Positions 55,712 to 64,000 of a stretch of 64,000 nucleotides of DNA are shown piece after piece. Positions within the stretch are counted from its first letter, which is position 1, and every line of letters starts with the position of its first letter. Made by a program: the position numbers and the translations under genes. The notes beneath the pieces are model-generated. The model saw only the letters and a list, made by a program, of their open reading frames with translations, was not told the DNA's origin and ran no database searches. The stretch is from JAZRZI01 sp045601325 (lineage in GTDB: Bacteria; Bacillota_I; Bacilli_A; RFN20; CAG-826), in the NCBI GenBank assembly GCA_045601325.1, contig JAZRZI010000008.1, positions 28,579-92,578 on the forward strand, given 5' to 3'.

Positions 55712-56388
55712 TAGTCATTCACTCCCCACTTTTTGACGACCACTGTTTGAGAAAGTCCACTTCTAACAGGGTTAATATTCACAAAGTATTGTTCTGCTCT
55801 TGTGATGTGCATATTTGCTAAAGCTGTTTCAACACCTTCATTTAAGACACCTTTAGCATATTCAACGATTGCATTACACATTTGATCATTGATACCTAAG
55901 TCTCTTAATTCGATATCTTTTAAGGTGATTGAAGTATCTTCACCAAGTTCATTAACTGTGTATTCATAGTAATAACTTTCACCTTGAATGAAGAAAATGT
56001 CTTCTTTGTATTCAACATGAACTTTAGCATTGCTAACAACACCTTTTACAATCACTTGATTACCTAAAATTTCAAATGTAAGTGGAGTGATGTTCTTATT
56101 AGAATCTATATAAGCAATAGCCACTATCTCTTTAAGATTGTGTTCTAAATCACTAATGTTAAAGGCATAGTCCTCTAGAGTTATTTCTTCTACTCTATAA
56201 GGTAATCTTTCAAGGTCACTTAATCTTGAAATTGCTTGGTTAATTGCAGAGAAAACATTGTTTATGGAAGTAGCATAATCTGGATTTCCATTAAACTTGC
56301 CCTTGATAAAGCCATCATATGAAAAAGATTCATCATCATATAGAATTACATTCTTTACACATAAATAGACAAGTTTACTTAATTTCAT
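55711..56388 (-). CDS. Head-tail adaptor-like protein
   Basis: 225 residues. Helix-rich N-terminus with a strand-rich centre; size and position between capsid and nozzle genes match the gp4/gp11-type adaptor ring of short-tailed phages. Assigned mainly from position. The ATG overlaps no other gene and an AGGAG site precedes it. Confidence 0.55.
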   Translation of the reverse strand: MKLSKLVYLCVKNVILYDDESFSYDGFIKGKFNGNPDYATSINNVFSAINQAISRLSDLERLPYRVEEITLEDYAFNISDLEHNLKEIVAIAYIDSNKNITPLTFEILGNQVIVKGVVSNAKVHVEYKEDIFFIQGESYYYEYTVNELGEDTSITLKDIELRDLGINDQMCNAIVEYAKGVLNEGVETALANMHITRAEQYFVNINPVRSGLSQTVVVKKWGVND

Positions 56389-56516
56389 AATGATTTCTCC
56401 TATAAATGGTCAGTTCTCCTAGAATTGCACTAGGGTCATGTTAGTGGAAGGACGCTGTATGCCAGTAGCGATAATCACTAACCAATTTTTCTAACTAAAC
56501 TAATAAACTGAATTGA

Positions 56517-56545
56517 GGAAGTAGTAGCCCATAACCACTACTCCC
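56517..56545 (-). other. Stem-loop between small structural gene and adaptor gene
   Basis: On the minus strand GGGAGTAGT pairs with ACTACTTCC (9 bp, one G-T pair) with an 11-nt loop. There is no T run, so it may be a processing or stability element in the 165-bp gap 56389-56553 rather than a terminator. No other feature is seen in the gap. Confidence 0.45.
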
Positions 56546-56553
56546 TAATTTAA

Positions 56554-56727
56554 TTACTTAACTTCGTATTCTGCATACGCTGGGTTACGATCAATGACCC
56601 AATCAGGGACTTTGGTAACCTTTCCTAAAGGCACATAGCAGTCGACACCATTGTGTTGAAAGTGAACAACACTTGCGTCAGGACTTGATGGGTCTTTTGG
56701 AATTAAGATTCTTCTTGTTTTTGGCAT
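56554..56727 (-). CDS. Small phage protein, 57 residues
   Basis: 57 residues beginning MPKTRRILIPKD and ending NPAYAEYEVK. An AAGGA ribosome site lies 9 nt before the ATG. It follows the capsid gene, where small head-decoration or connector proteins are common, but no family is recognised. Too small for standard ORF cut-offs; the ribosome site and clean reading frame support it. Confidence 0.65.
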   Translation of the reverse strand: MPKTRRILIPKDPSSPDASVVHFQHNGVDCYVPLGKVTKVPDWVIDRNPAYAEYEVK

Positions 56728-56802
56728 AACTTTATTCCTTTCTTAAGAGTTAGGGATTGATTAAGGTTCAACCCCTTAAAACCTATTGTGTTTGAGTTTC
56801 AA

Positions 56803-57948
56803 TTATTCCACTGCAGGTGAAGTGGATTTGCCGGTGTAACCAGTGCGGTTAGCATCAACAACATTGAGTTCAACAACACCATCAGCGAGGATATGTTCAC
56901 CACGAATGATTGCTTCATCATGGAGAATGCGAGTTGCAAAGCCCATAACTTTGAAACCGACAGAACCTCTTTGATCGAGTGTGTCACCACGAACACCAGT
57001 AACTGTGTTGGATTCAACAACAGCTTGTGGAATTGAACCGAGTGGGTGGTTGATAACTTTGACGCTATCATCACCGAAGGCAACAGTTTCAACTGGTAAT
57101 CCTTTTTCAGTCTTTCCTAAGAATAAGACATAGGATTTTACACCTTTTTCGTAGTAATTAGCGATGCTGGCTGTTGCTGGTTCAGCAACTGCTGTGTAAA
57201 CATCGCCAGCTTTTGTGTAATAAGTTTTACCATCAACAACTGCTTCATCAGAAGTTCTGAAGTAGTAATCCTTATACATGACATCATCAGCGTTCTCAAA
57301 GAGAATGAAGCCTGCGAGTTCACCAATGTAACCATTGATGATTGCTTCTTTTTCGCTGGTGTGAGTGATTTTGTCTTTGTAAGCAAGTAAGACTTCAGCG
57401 GCGTGTTCTGGAGCAATAATGCAACCAAATTTGCCATTGCGAAGTGCTTGAACTTTGTTCTTACGAAGAATGGTTCTTGCTTTGAGTAAGTCTTTCATAA
57501 AGCCATCAGTGACACTGTTAGCATTGAGGTCAATGGTGCAAGTGCCTTGAATGAATTGTTTTGCTTTACGACCTTCGACGGATTCAAATGCTCTTTGAGC
57601 GAGGATTTCTTTCGCATCGGAAGTGACATCATCAAAGTTGTATTTTTTGGATTCATCTGTGTAACCAATCCAATCACCAAAGTTGACTGGAGAGACAGAG
57701 AATGCAACATATTCCATGCTTAATCCAGCAGGTGTGACACCTTCTGTTAAGTTGACTAAGTCGGATTGTTTTAATTGAGGAATGTTTAATTTTCTCCATT
57801 TGTATGAAGAGAAACCATCTCCAATTTTTGAATGGGAACAGAATTTATCCCAGAATGCTTCCTTACTTCTTAAGGAAACGAGTAATGACTTTTGGATATC
57901 AGCAATTTGCTCAACCGATAAGTCAGTGTGTTTAACTATTTCAGCCAT
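56803..57948 (-). CDS. Major capsid protein, N4-gp56-like
   Basis: 381 residues. The C-terminal stretch TLDQRGSVGFKVMGFATRIL followed by HDEAIIR is characteristic of the N4-gp56 family of HK97-fold capsid proteins. The N-terminal part (about 1-70) contains the VEQIADIQKSLL helix. It follows a scaffold-like gene. A strong AAAGGAG site precedes the ATG, as expected for the most abundant virion protein. Confidence 0.82.
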   Translation of the reverse strand: MAEIVKHTDLSVEQIADIQKSLLVSLRSKEAFWDKFCSHSKIGDGFSSYKWRKLNIPQLKQSDLVNLTEGVTPAGLSMEYVAFSVSPVNFGDWIGYTDESKKYNFDDVTSDAKEILAQRAFESVEGRKAKQFIQGTCTIDLNANSVTDGFMKDLLKARTILRKNKVQALRNGKFGCIIAPEHAAEVLLAYKDKITHTSEKEAIINGYIGELAGFILFENADDVMYKDYYFRTSDEAVVDGKTYYTKAGDVYTAVAEPATASIANYYEKGVKSYVLFLGKTEKGLPVETVAFGDDSVKVINHPLGSIPQAVVESNTVTGVRGDTLDQRGSVGFKVMGFATRILHDEAIIRGEHILADGVVELNVVDANRTGYTGKSTSPAVE

Positions 57949-57998
57949 AATACTTTTCTCCTTTGCAATAAATTTGGCTTAGGAGAATATCTATTTAA

Positions 57999-58820
57999 TT
58001 AGAAGAAATCACCTTTTTTATCAGCTTCTGTTTTGAGGTATTCTTCATCAGACATCTCCAAAGGGTTATCTTTTGTAGGATTGCCTTGTGGATTACTTGA
58101 TGGTTGTTTAGTGATTTTCTTAGCACCTTTTTTTGATTCTTCATCATTAGGGTCGCCTTGTGGTGTTGGATTAGAACTTCCTTTTCTATTGAGATACTCT
58201 TCATAGATTTCAGTCATAGTCCAACGACCTTCCTTTTCTTCACTAATTTCTAGGAAGAGAGGGTCATCACCCAACTCTCTAGTGTTGACTTCAGGATATT
58301 TTTTGCGAAGATCAGCAATCTCTTGTTTGAGTTGCTTATCAATGACTTCTTTGTCTTTCGCTTCCTTTTGTCTTGCTAGGGCTAGTTCTCTATCCCTTAA
58401 AGCGAGTGCTTCAGGTAAGTCCTTAATTGGGTCTTTGCCTTCCGCTTCCAACTTCTTTTGAATTTTATAGACCTCAAGATCATATTCATCAGTAATTGGT
58501 TTCTCGGTATAAGGATTAGTTTTGACTAAGTCAAGTTCCGCCTTTGTGGCAGCTTCCTTTTTGAGTTGCTCTTCACGAGCGAGACGTTCTTTTTCAGCCT
58601 TTTCAGCAGCTTCCTTTTCACGTCTTTTGCGAGCATATTCAGCACGCTTTTCTTTCTCTAATTCCTCTTCTGACTTAGAGGCATTAGGGTCGTTTGGGTC
58701 AGTTTTGTTTGGATCTCCACCTTTGTCATCAGGTTTCTTTCCGCCCTCTTCTTCCTCAAACTCCTCTGGATCAAGATTTTCTTCACCAGTAGGTTTGGTT
58801 TTCTTTTCTTCTTCTGTCAT
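57999..58820 (-). CDS. Scaffold-like protein
   Basis: 273 residues, very charged and low-complexity, with a long Lys/Glu/Ala-rich helix (about 45-180). This is typical of phage head scaffolds that lie between portal and capsid genes and leave the head before packaging. There are no catalytic motifs. Assignment is from composition and position. Confidence 0.72.
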   Translation of the reverse strand: MTEEEKKTKPTGEENLDPEEFEEEEGGKKPDDKGGDPNKTDPNDPNASKSEEELEKEKRAEYARKRREKEAAEKAEKERLAREEQLKKEAATKAELDLVKTNPYTEKPITDEYDLEVYKIQKKLEAEGKDPIKDLPEALALRDRELALARQKEAKDKEVIDKQLKQEIADLRKKYPEVNTRELGDDPLFLEISEEKEGRWTMTEIYEEYLNRKGSSNPTPQGDPNDEESKKGAKKITKQPSSNPQGNPTKDNPLEMSDEEYLKTEADKKGDFF

Positions 58821-58839
58821 AAGATTTCCTTTCTTAGCA

Positions 58840-58889
58840 GAAGAGCGATTTTTACGCTATTCATGCGAATAATGATTTTTACGCTCTTC
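58840..58889 (-). other. Nested inverted repeat in the portal-scaffold gap
   Basis: The outer arms GAAGAGCG (58840-58847) and CGCTCTTC (58882-58889) enclose an inner hairpin TATTC-ATGC-GAATA (58858-58871). GCGTAAAAATC occurs twice between them on the minus strand. It lies in the 105-bp leader of the scaffold gene. Confidence 0.6.
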
Positions 58890-58925
58890 AGTGCGAGTGA
58901 GATTTTTGCCCTTTCTCAAGGGAGT

Positions 58926-61064
58926 TTATAGTGCTTGGGGAACTTCCCCATTACTACCAGTGGCATTGTGAGATTTTTTCTCACCTTCGCTAATTACTGC
59001 TTGATTAGATGCTTTAACTTTATCTAAGTCTTTAACAAGACCTTGAATAATGGAGTTAGAAGCATTGATTTTGCCAGTAAACTCAGCGGTTAAATTTTTA
59101 ATGTAATCACTCTTTACACCATTGATACTTTCAAGTTGTTGACAATATGCCATGATTTGAAGTGTCTTTTGTTGTAATTCATTGAGTTGATTCTCAAGTT
59201 GAGAGATACGAGATTTTTCTTGTTTAGCAATAGCATTTCTAATTGCAGCTCTTGTTCTTGGAGATACTGCTGGATTGCTATCGAAGTATGCTTGTAACCA
59301 TCTTGGGTCAATATTTTGGATTTGACCGTTCATGAAGAGGTTTTCGAACATTTGTTGTTCAACAAGTTTGCTATCAGCAAGACCTTGCATTGCTTTGCAA
59401 GAGATATCGAAGTTAACACCCCATAGGTCTTCACCTTTAATATCTTTAACTTCAATTCTATGAGTTGGTTTAGAGAAATCTTCTTCAGTAGCACCCGGCA
59501 TTGTTTGGAAATCAACACCACGTTCTTTTGCTTTAAGGAGAATATTTCTTGCTTCTTCTTCCTCATCATAGACTTCAATAGGTTTTTCACTTGTGTATTT
59601 GGCTTTATCAACATAGTGCTTGTAGAACATAAGTCTAATTTCAGCCATATCTTCGTTATAAACCCAGAAGATTTGTTGTTGTTGTTCGATAGCGGTATTA
59701 GATTGTTTAATCATTTGTTGGAGCATATAACCAGACATATCTTTGTTGGTTACACTACCGTCCATGACATCATTGAAGCCATAAACAATTCTTGTCATTC
59801 CAAGTAAACGATCAGAGAAATCTAATAAACCATTTGGAATAGGTGGAGTTTCAAGCATTTTGATACCCCAAGTATTGGTTTGGTTAGAGTGGTCAGTGAT
59901 GACTTGAGAAGGTTCGTTTGTAATAACTTGTCCTCTTAAGGCATCTGGTTTAACCAAGATTTTGTTATAGGCATTGTTTTCACTAGACTTCAATGTCATT
60001 GAGTTAGCAAAGTTAATACCTTTTTGAATAGGAATAAGCGCTTTAGTGTCACTTGCTCCATAGAAAGAACCGTTAATTGGGATTGGTCTAAACACTGAGA
60101 ATGGATATAAAGAGAATTTCTCTTTAATTTGTTTGTAATCATCATCAGTTAAGAGTTTTTCATCATATTGCTGCATGATGATGTCTTCAAAGTCGATATC
60201 ATAATCCTTAACAAGATTGCCATTTTCATCTGGTTTATCTTGCTTAATTTCTCTTTCATATTTTTCTTTTACTTTCTTAATAACCGCTTCACTAAGTTTT
60301 CTACTTAATGGGTGTGGGAAAGCAAATAAGTCGACATCTTTAGTAGAACATTCAAAGTAAACTTCACCTTTGACCCTAAAGTATCTTGTATACACTCTGC
60401 ATAATGAGTGAGCAATCTCATCAATGCTCTTACCGTTTTCAATTTCATCATCTTTAGAAACTTCTTTAACGATAAGTTTTTGTTTTTCTTTGATTTCTTG
60501 TTCACTTCTACCTTCGATAAGTTCTTTGATAGCACCAACTTCCATATCTTCCCAGAACATAACCCATTTTTGGTTTTGGATTCCTTGAATATATGGATTG
60601 GCTACTGCAAATTTACGAGGATCAATGTGTTCATAGACAAGACCGCCTTTATAAATGCCTTTGTAAGAGGTATCATCTTCGTCCCAACGAGCAAAGGTGA
60701 TTTCAGTTCCGTTTACAAAACCATTTAAGGCAGATTGATAATTAAATGTATCTAAATGAAGTTTATTACAGTTATATTCATCAAATTCTCTTAAGGCAGT
60801 TGTGTCTATATCATTGTTATCAGCGGTATAGGTAAGATAAATTGGAGTTCCACAAATTTTACTTGCCTTAATAGTTGCAGAGAATTTACATATATTGATT
60901 GAGATACGAATCATATTCTTATAATTCGCATTTGGATATTGGTCGCCATTGTAGAAATTTTGTGCTTGATTTACATAATTAAAAAAGTTGGTATGGTCTT
61001 TATACCTCTTATCAATGAGATAGTAGTTATATGCAATAGTTGTTTTTCTTTCAGCTTCTTCCAT
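58926..61064 (-). CDS. Portal protein
   Basis: 712 residues, within the range of large podovirus-type portals. Position between terminase and scaffold, the early YNGDQYPNANYKN stretch, a mixed alpha/beta core, and a Gln/Asn-rich coiled-coil C-terminal barrel (about 620-690) all fit a portal. It makes the dodecameric DNA gate. A run of four glutamines near 455 is not unusual. Confidence 0.82.
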   Translation of the reverse strand: MEEAERKTTIAYNYYLIDKRYKDHTNFFNYVNQAQNFYNGDQYPNANYKNMIRISINICKFSATIKASKICGTPIYLTYTADNNDIDTTALREFDEYNCNKLHLDTFNYQSALNGFVNGTEITFARWDEDDTSYKGIYKGGLVYEHIDPRKFAVANPYIQGIQNQKWVMFWEDMEVGAIKELIEGRSEQEIKEKQKLIVKEVSKDDEIENGKSIDEIAHSLCRVYTRYFRVKGEVYFECSTKDVDLFAFPHPLSRKLSEAVIKKVKEKYEREIKQDKPDENGNLVKDYDIDFEDIIMQQYDEKLLTDDDYKQIKEKFSLYPFSVFRPIPINGSFYGASDTKALIPIQKGINFANSMTLKSSENNAYNKILVKPDALRGQVITNEPSQVITDHSNQTNTWGIKMLETPPIPNGLLDFSDRLLGMTRIVYGFNDVMDGSVTNKDMSGYMLQQMIKQSNTAIEQQQQIFWVYNEDMAEIRLMFYKHYVDKAKYTSEKPIEVYDEEEEARNILLKAKERGVDFQTMPGATEEDFSKPTHRIEVKDIKGEDLWGVNFDISCKAMQGLADSKLVEQQMFENLFMNGQIQNIDPRWLQAYFDSNPAVSPRTRAAIRNAIAKQEKSRISQLENQLNELQQKTLQIMAYCQQLESINGVKSDYIKNLTAEFTGKINASNSIIQGLVKDLDKVKASNQAVISEGEKKSHNATGSNGEVPQAL

Positions 61065-61332
61065 ATGGGTAGAACTCCTCTACTTCTCCAGTAAATTGTT
61101 CGACAAATTCTTCAGGTGTCATTTTTTGATTTGGTTTCTTTTCCTCTTGAGTGCCATTAGAGGCTTTTGGAGTGTCTTCAATTGGTTGTTCATCAATTTT
61201 TTGATGATTTTTAACCATTTTGATTGCCTCTTTGAGATAAGGTAAATCTTCAGCTGTTAGACCTAAAGTAGACAAGATTTTCTCTTGTTTCTTAGTTTTT
61301 CTAAACTCTTTGAAGTCTTTAACTAATCCCAT
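61051..61332 (-). CDS. Small phage protein between terminase and portal
   Basis: 93 residues, helical N-terminus (VKDFKEFRKTKKQEKIL) and an acidic, Lys/Pro-rich tail. It overlaps the terminase stop by 10 bp and the portal start by 14 bp, which supports real coding. Function not recognised. Confidence 0.6.
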   Translation of the reverse strand: MGLVKDFKEFRKTKKQEKILSTLGLTAEDLPYLKEAIKMVKNHQKIDEQPIEDTPKASNGTQEEKKPNQKMTPEEFVEQFTGEVEEFYPYGRS

Positions 61333-63101
61333 ACTTGGTAGACATTCCTTTCTTGAGGACTATCAGTGTCCTCTAATGGATCAAATGGATTTTTCACAGT
61401 TCTTCTTGTATCTACACTTACATACGCTCTTTGTCTTTCTCGGCAATAGAAGAATCCACAACAACTCATAACAAGGTCATCATGGCTTCCATTAGCAGCT
61501 TCAGCCTTTTCCTTACCATTAGCGTGTTTCACATTCTCGAAATTTTCCATTTCACAGATTGTTTCATAGTCACTAATGATTTCCGGGTTCTTTCTAAAAG
61601 CCACTTTGAAGAGGTCAATCATGTATTGTCTATTATTGGTCTTTGTCATAAAGCCATATTTGTTCATAAACCTATTAGATAAGTCTTGAACGTCAGTGTC
61701 TTTATAGATATTGCGATATCCCATCTTATGGAGCATTTCTAATACATACGAAGTAGTGTTAGTTTCTCCACTTGCTAAGGAATCATCAATGGTTTCTGGA
61801 TAGTCTTCAGAAAGACAGCCATTGTAATACCTCAAAAGGCAATACATTTGGAAAGCACAATCATCTATATCCACCTTGTTACGGTGATATACAGCAACTT
61901 GCTTCCCGGTGTAGTTGTCAAAGATCTGTGTTGCGAAGTAGTCTTCCCCACCATTAGCAGGGTCATTGACTACAACATATGGGTGTCCTCTTTCAGGGGT
62001 TTTGAAGATTTTGATATGACCGACATTGGAATCAACCCATTGGATTTTACCAACACTAATCACTTCGCCATCTTCAGAGAATTTAGCCTCATAAGAGAAC
62101 ATTCCCTGTTTATAACTCTTCGTATTCAATATCTGCTCGATAATCTCAAGTTTTCTCTTTTGCAAGAGTTCAGCGTTGAATACGGAATTACCAGTAGTAA
62201 TAAACGCTTCGACAGGATTTGACGGAAATTCTTGTCTTAATTTGTCAAGGTCTCCATCAAATTCCTCAAATTTTTCGAAATACCATTGGGTTTGATATTC
62301 ATCAAGGTTTTCCTTAACTTGCAAGTCCACCAACCATTGAGGTTTATCATATAGTCTTAATTGATGTTCTTTAACTCGGTAGTCTCCCCCAACGAACCAA
62401 CCGAAGAAGATCGCACTATATGAACTTTCCTTTGCAAAGTCTCTATCCCATCTTCTCTTATACTCATTTACACCATTCGCAGTGGTTTCCAAGAAAACCA
62501 TAGAATCAAGGTTTTCATTAGATACGGTTTGGAGTAAGGAGACTAATGTGTCATGGAGATTATCCCAGAAGGCACATTCGGAGAGATGAAGGAATTGATA
62601 AGTGCCAGAACGACCAGCACTTTCACCTTGCACCATGATTCTTACTGAACTTTTTTGACCATTCGCATATTGCACTACTAATTCCTTAGCATTGGACTTG
62701 ATCCTTTTAGGTTTCAATTCCGTTGGTAAGTTGTCATAGACATAATTGAACTTCTCAAACAAGTTAGAAGCGTGTTCTGCAATGTCAGCGACAATCGCAG
62801 CTTTTCTGCCCGGAACGAATATGACCCAAGCAAATCCAAATAAGTCAATAAAGGTAGAAGCACCTAATTGTCTTGCTTTGAGATAGTCTTGCCTAATAGG
62901 TTTCCCTAATAAGCGTTGCTCACATATTGATTTATACATTTCCACTTGAGGCTCGTTCATTTGGAACAAGACACTGTGACCATCTTTATCCTCAATGTAG
63001 AAGAACTTTTCCATGAGTTTATAGACAGGCACTTCACCAATGGAAGTTGGTATTGTCAATACGTTGTCATATATCGCAAGAGCATCTGAAGGTTTACTCA
63101 T
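61323..63101 (-). CDS. Terminase large subunit
   Basis: 592 residues from MSKPSDAL. The ATPase domain has a Walker A-like KARQLGAST at 75-83 and a Walker B region LHLSECAFW near 175. The nuclease domain starts with the metal-binding VVVNDPANGGEDYF near 380 and has a further Asp in the ANGSHDDLVMS region (about 550). It cuts concatemeric DNA and powers packaging through the portal. Confidence 0.93.
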   Translation of the reverse strand: MSKPSDALAIYDNVLTIPTSIGEVPVYKLMEKFFYIEDKDGHSVLFQMNEPQVEMYKSICEQRLLGKPIRQDYLKARQLGASTFIDLFGFAWVIFVPGRKAAIVADIAEHASNLFEKFNYVYDNLPTELKPKRIKSNAKELVVQYANGQKSSVRIMVQGESAGRSGTYQFLHLSECAFWDNLHDTLVSLLQTVSNENLDSMVFLETTANGVNEYKRRWDRDFAKESSYSAIFFGWFVGGDYRVKEHQLRLYDKPQWLVDLQVKENLDEYQTQWYFEKFEEFDGDLDKLRQEFPSNPVEAFITTGNSVFNAELLQKRKLEIIEQILNTKSYKQGMFSYEAKFSEDGEVISVGKIQWVDSNVGHIKIFKTPERGHPYVVVNDPANGGEDYFATQIFDNYTGKQVAVYHRNKVDIDDCAFQMYCLLRYYNGCLSEDYPETIDDSLASGETNTTSYVLEMLHKMGYRNIYKDTDVQDLSNRFMNKYGFMTKTNNRQYMIDLFKVAFRKNPEIISDYETICEMENFENVKHANGKEKAEAANGSHDDLVMSCCGFFYCRERQRAYVSVDTRRTVKNPFDPLEDTDSPQERNVYQVWD

Positions 63102-63447
63102 CTTTCTTTTTAGGAACAACGACTATGTCACCAAATAAGGAATCCGCTCCTCTAAGTTCCACTGCTTGTTCAATCTTTTGCTCCCCAAGAATCTTCGCCC
63201 ACTTTTCAAGGTCAATATCTTTAGGATTGTTGAGTTCATACCCAATGCGAGCCGCCACGAGTTTAGTTAAAGGATTGACATTAACAACCTCGCCGCCCTC
63301 TAAGGTAGTTTCCACAGGAGTTCCAAGAGCAGCTCTTACAACCGAGTTAACCATTTTGTCATCTTTCAAAACATCTCCCTTAGAAGACATAAGAGATTTG
63401 ACAATGCGAATTTCATAACCAGTCATAAGTGGATCTAATCTAGACAT
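63094..63447 (-). CDS. Putative terminase small subunit
   Basis: 117 residues, helical, overlapping the large terminase start by 8 bp. Size and place fit a small terminase that recognises packaging sites, but no helix-turn-helix is plain. It contains a segment NPLTKLVAARIGYELNNP followed by LEKWAKILGE. The identification is positional. Confidence 0.5.
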   Translation of the reverse strand: MSRLDPLMTGYEIRIVKSLMSSKGDVLKDDKMVNSVVRAALGTPVETTLEGGEVVNVNPLTKLVAARIGYELNNPKDIDLEKWAKILGEQKIEQAVELRGADSLFGDIVVVPKKKDE

Positions 63448-64000
63448 AGTAAACCTTCCTCAAACATAAGATACCCAAAAGTGAACACAATATAAAGGTA
63501 AAAAAAGTGTAATACATAGTAAGAAAAAGAAAATTTCAAAAAGTAAACTAGAAAAAAATGGAAAAAAATTTTTGAAGTAAAGTTATAGAAAAAGTTGAAT
63601 GTGGAAAAGTATGTGGAAAACTTTGATGAAGAATTATTGAAATAGAGACTTGAAAAAAGAGATAAATTTGAAATGTGAGTATTATTTATATATGAGGGTG
63701 TCCGGGTGATCTCGTGGCATAGGGGTGGGGTGTATAGGTGTTTCCTCTTGTCTTTTTTGGGTGTGTGTCTTTTCTTCTTTTCTTCCTTCCAGATAATAGA
63801 AAAATCTTTATTTTTTCCCATCAATAAACTATTACAATAGAAAAAGTAAGATATAATCTTACTTTATTTATATATGGCGTAATTCTATACAATTAAACCA
63901 TAAAAAGAAGCTGTTATATAATGCGTATATCATTATTAAAATAGATAAATAATAAATATATCTTGCGTGATTGTGTCATGTCTCTTTTTTTGCTTTTCTA
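63448..64000. other. Non-coding region upstream of the terminase operon
   Basis: About 550 bp of very AT-rich DNA without a convincing gene. It must contain the promoter of the late operon and may contain the packaging start. A G-rich island at about 63695-63775 stands out, and an inverted repeat lies at 63843-63865. I cannot point to a single clear promoter. Confidence 0.6.
63843..63865 (-). terminator. 10-bp perfect inverted repeat, possible terminator
   Basis: AAAGTAAGAT (63843-63852) and ATCTTACTTT (63856-63865) with loop ATA. On the minus strand the stem is followed by TTTTTC, as in a weak terminator for transcription coming from the right. It could equally be an operator. Confidence 0.45.

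Noticed and set aside
59670..59700. A TTGTTGTTGTTG run in the portal gene as a possible second TR
   Set aside because: It only encodes a short glutamine run and has no further match to TR or VR.
63435..63824. Minus-strand open frame of 129 codons before the small terminase gene
   Set aside because: Composition is low-complexity (Phe/Tyr/Ser-rich), as expected from AT-rich non-coding DNA, no ribosome site, and it overlaps a better gene.

Overview
The window joins two different kinds of DNA. Bases 1 to about 32,840 are bacterial chromosome. Bases about 32,880 to 63,450 are a block of phage structural genes, all read leftwards. The DNA is AT-rich, TGA is used as a stop codon, and the chromosomal genes include a tyrosyl T-box leader, Spx, RNase J, a YlbF-like protein, YitT and a short prolyl-tRNA synthetase. 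This points to a low-GC Bacillota member, probably an uncultured Bacilli-type gut bacterium (inference; no marker here fixes the genus). Several chromosomal genes have a TATAAT-like box only 6-7 nt before the start codon and no Shine-Dalgarno sequence, so leaderless transcripts seem common.

Chromosomal part. 1-4.6 kb: a TraX-like membrane protein end, thioredoxin, tRNA-Gly, RdgB, a zinc-ribbon membrane protein, a YhhN-like protein and a methyltransferase-like protein. 4.5-9.1 kb: a CrtI-like FAD oxidoreductase, an MtaD-like deaminase and a membrane-anchored protein of unknown function. 9.1-14 kb: a leftward run of PHP phosphatase, SGNH hydrolase, sugar-kinase-like, IspD and an ABC permease/ATPase pair. 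14-20 kb: tRNA-Ser(GCT), ProS, a degenerate GGDEF-EAL-like protein, tRNA-Ser(CGA), a T-box and TyrS, then YitT. 20.5-32.6 kb: a CxxC membrane-anchored protein, PgeF, CoaD, RsmD, YlbF, peptide deformylase, RNase J, Maf, an EIIB-like protein without its cysteine, NadK, a CYTH protein, Spx, TrpS, a Na/Pi cotransporter and an RluA-type pseudouridine synthase. tRNA-Ser(GGA) at 32742-32832 closes this part and probably marks the phage integration site.

Phage part, in order of transcription (right to left): putative small terminase, large terminase, small protein, portal, scaffold, N4-gp56-like major capsid, small protein, head-tail adaptor, a two-gene tail nozzle whose second gene carries a long array of Ig-like domains, tail fibre, receptor-binding protein, reverse transcriptase, nucleotidyltransferase-like protein, four membrane proteins, an internal protein, a 2,144-residue ejection-type protein and a VTT/DedA-like membrane protein. 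There is no tail-tube, sheath or baseplate set, so a short-tailed phage is likely. Integrase, repressor and lysis genes are not in view and may lie beyond 64,000.

The main find is a diversity-generating retroelement (DGR) at 43.7-47.0 kb. The last 72 bp of the receptor-binding gene (VR, 45649-45720) match a 69-bp template (TR, 45457-45525). On the coding strand every mismatch, 11 in all, falls on a template adenine, plus one extra codon in VR. The reverse transcriptase next to it has the DGR-type SQ motif but YVDN instead of YxDD. I see no Avd-like accessory gene; instead a nucleotidyltransferase-like gene overlaps the end of the RT gene. Together the genes suggest a phage that varies its receptor-binding tip by adenine-directed mutagenesis and carries an unusual set of membrane proteins for entry or host modification.
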